NCBI GenBank assembly: GCA_017745015.1
Contig: JAGIAF010000233.1
Location: forward strand, 1-5,269
Length of the DNA stretch: 5,269 nucleotides
DNA from: Bdellovibrio sp.
GTDB taxonomy: Bacteria > Bdellovibrionota > Bdellovibrionia > Bdellovibrionales > Bdellovibrionaceae
Direction: 5' to 3'
Positions 4,918-5,269 of this stretch are shown here, piece after piece (the first letter of the stretch is position 1; every line of letters starts with the position of its first letter). Made by a program: the position numbers and the translations under genes. Below the pieces are notes generated by a model. It made no database searches. It saw nothing but the letters and a program-made list of their open reading frames with translations, and was not told the origin of the DNA.

Positions 4918-4945
4918 GTTATTTAAACTGACGAGTGCACATCTT

Positions 4946-5263
4946 TTAAAGGAGTTGGGGCGGGGCGCGAGAGTCCGCAAGTTCCGCAACGCGAAAGACA
5001 TTCAGGTGCTCGTAAACATCTGGCGCACGGATCGACACCAGTGGTTTTGATTTTAAAATCAAGGTCTCAAGGAGTGTAAAGACCGGCCATTGCTTCTCAG
5101 GAGTCTGCAGAGAGCGAGATGAGCTTTGTTGCTCAATCAGGGGCAGGGCTTGGAGTTTGCTGTGAGGGGCCCATTGCGAGAGCGGTTCGCTCACGGATCC
5201 ATTCGGCGTCGGATGAAATCCCAGAATAAATAATAAGAGTGATAAGATCGCAGCAATTCTCAC
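4946..5263 (-). CDS. Unrecognised protein with hydrophobic N-terminus, 105 aa visible, start uncertain
   Basis: The frame ends with TAA at 4946-4948 and can begin at GTG 5263, but it stays open to the right edge (GTC CTG precede), so the gene may be cut by the window. From the GTG, residues 2-17 (RIAAILSLLLFILGF) form a signal-peptide or membrane segment, followed by a proline-, serine- and glutamine-rich region with no motif I recognise and a more ordered end (VSIRAPDVYEHLNVFRVAEL at 76-95). If the GTG is the start, this is a small exported or membrane-anchored protein. There are no cysteines in the visible part. A hairpin with a T tract 29 bp downstream supports a real transcription unit. 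Confidence is reduced by the missing upstream sequence and the lack of any known family. Confidence 0.55.
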   Translation of the reverse strand: MRIAAILSLLLFILGFHPTPNGSVSEPLSQWAPHSKLQALPLIEQQSSSRSLQTPEKQWPVFTLLETLILKSKPLVSIRAPDVYEHLNVFRVAELADSRAPPQLL

Positions 5264-5269
5264 CAGGAC

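Noticed and set aside
1..5269. CRISPR arrays, tRNA or rRNA genes, insertion sequences, attachment sites
   Set aside because: No regularly spaced repeats, cloverleaf sequences, transposase motifs or terminal inverted repeats were seen on either strand.

Overview
The window looks like chromosomal DNA from a Gram-negative bacterium of moderate GC content. It has two secreted, outer-membrane-type beta-barrel proteins, a DUF3817 membrane protein and three prepilin-like proteins in tandem. The gene style (short intergenic gaps, many lineage-specific envelope proteins, families of cysteine-rich pseudopilins) suggests the Bdellovibrionota, the predatory Bdellovibrio group. That assignment rests on gene character only, because no rRNA or marker gene is present.

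Layout from left to right. Positions 1-160 hold the 3' end of an unidentified plus-strand gene. It converges, with a 12-bp gap, on a minus-strand gene (173-1120) for a 315-residue predicted outer-membrane beta-barrel. A second predicted barrel protein with a proline-rich tail (1137-1832) diverges from the first, with only 16 bp between the two start codons. A small, very basic 67-residue protein (1899-2102) follows. It converges on a DUF3817 small membrane protein (2144-2428, minus), and a strong hairpin terminator separates the two. A 156-bp gene-free stretch (2429-2584) separates DUF3817 from the next block.

The most striking region is 2585-4778. Three genes overlap end to start (10 and 16 bp), and each encodes a protein of about 240-257 residues with a type IV prepilin-like leader, an N-terminal hydrophobic helix and a globular C-terminal domain. 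The three are divergent paralogues. All carry six cysteines in the same order and with similar spacing, and all end exactly three residues after the last cysteine. Only the third has the canonical glutamate at mature position +5. The trio resembles a set of minor pilins or pseudopilins (GspI/J/K or PilV/W/X style) that may assemble together as a disulfide-stabilised tip or priming complex. No assembly ATPase, secretin, platform protein or prepilin peptidase lies in the window, so the partner machine must be encoded elsewhere.

After the operon, a 31-codon single-pass membrane microprotein (4771-4866, minus) with an excellent ribosome binding site overlaps the last pseudopilin gene tail to tail. 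A hairpin with a T tract (4892-4917, read on the minus strand) ends an upstream minus-strand gene (4946 to the right edge). That gene encodes an unrecognised protein with a hydrophobic N-terminus.
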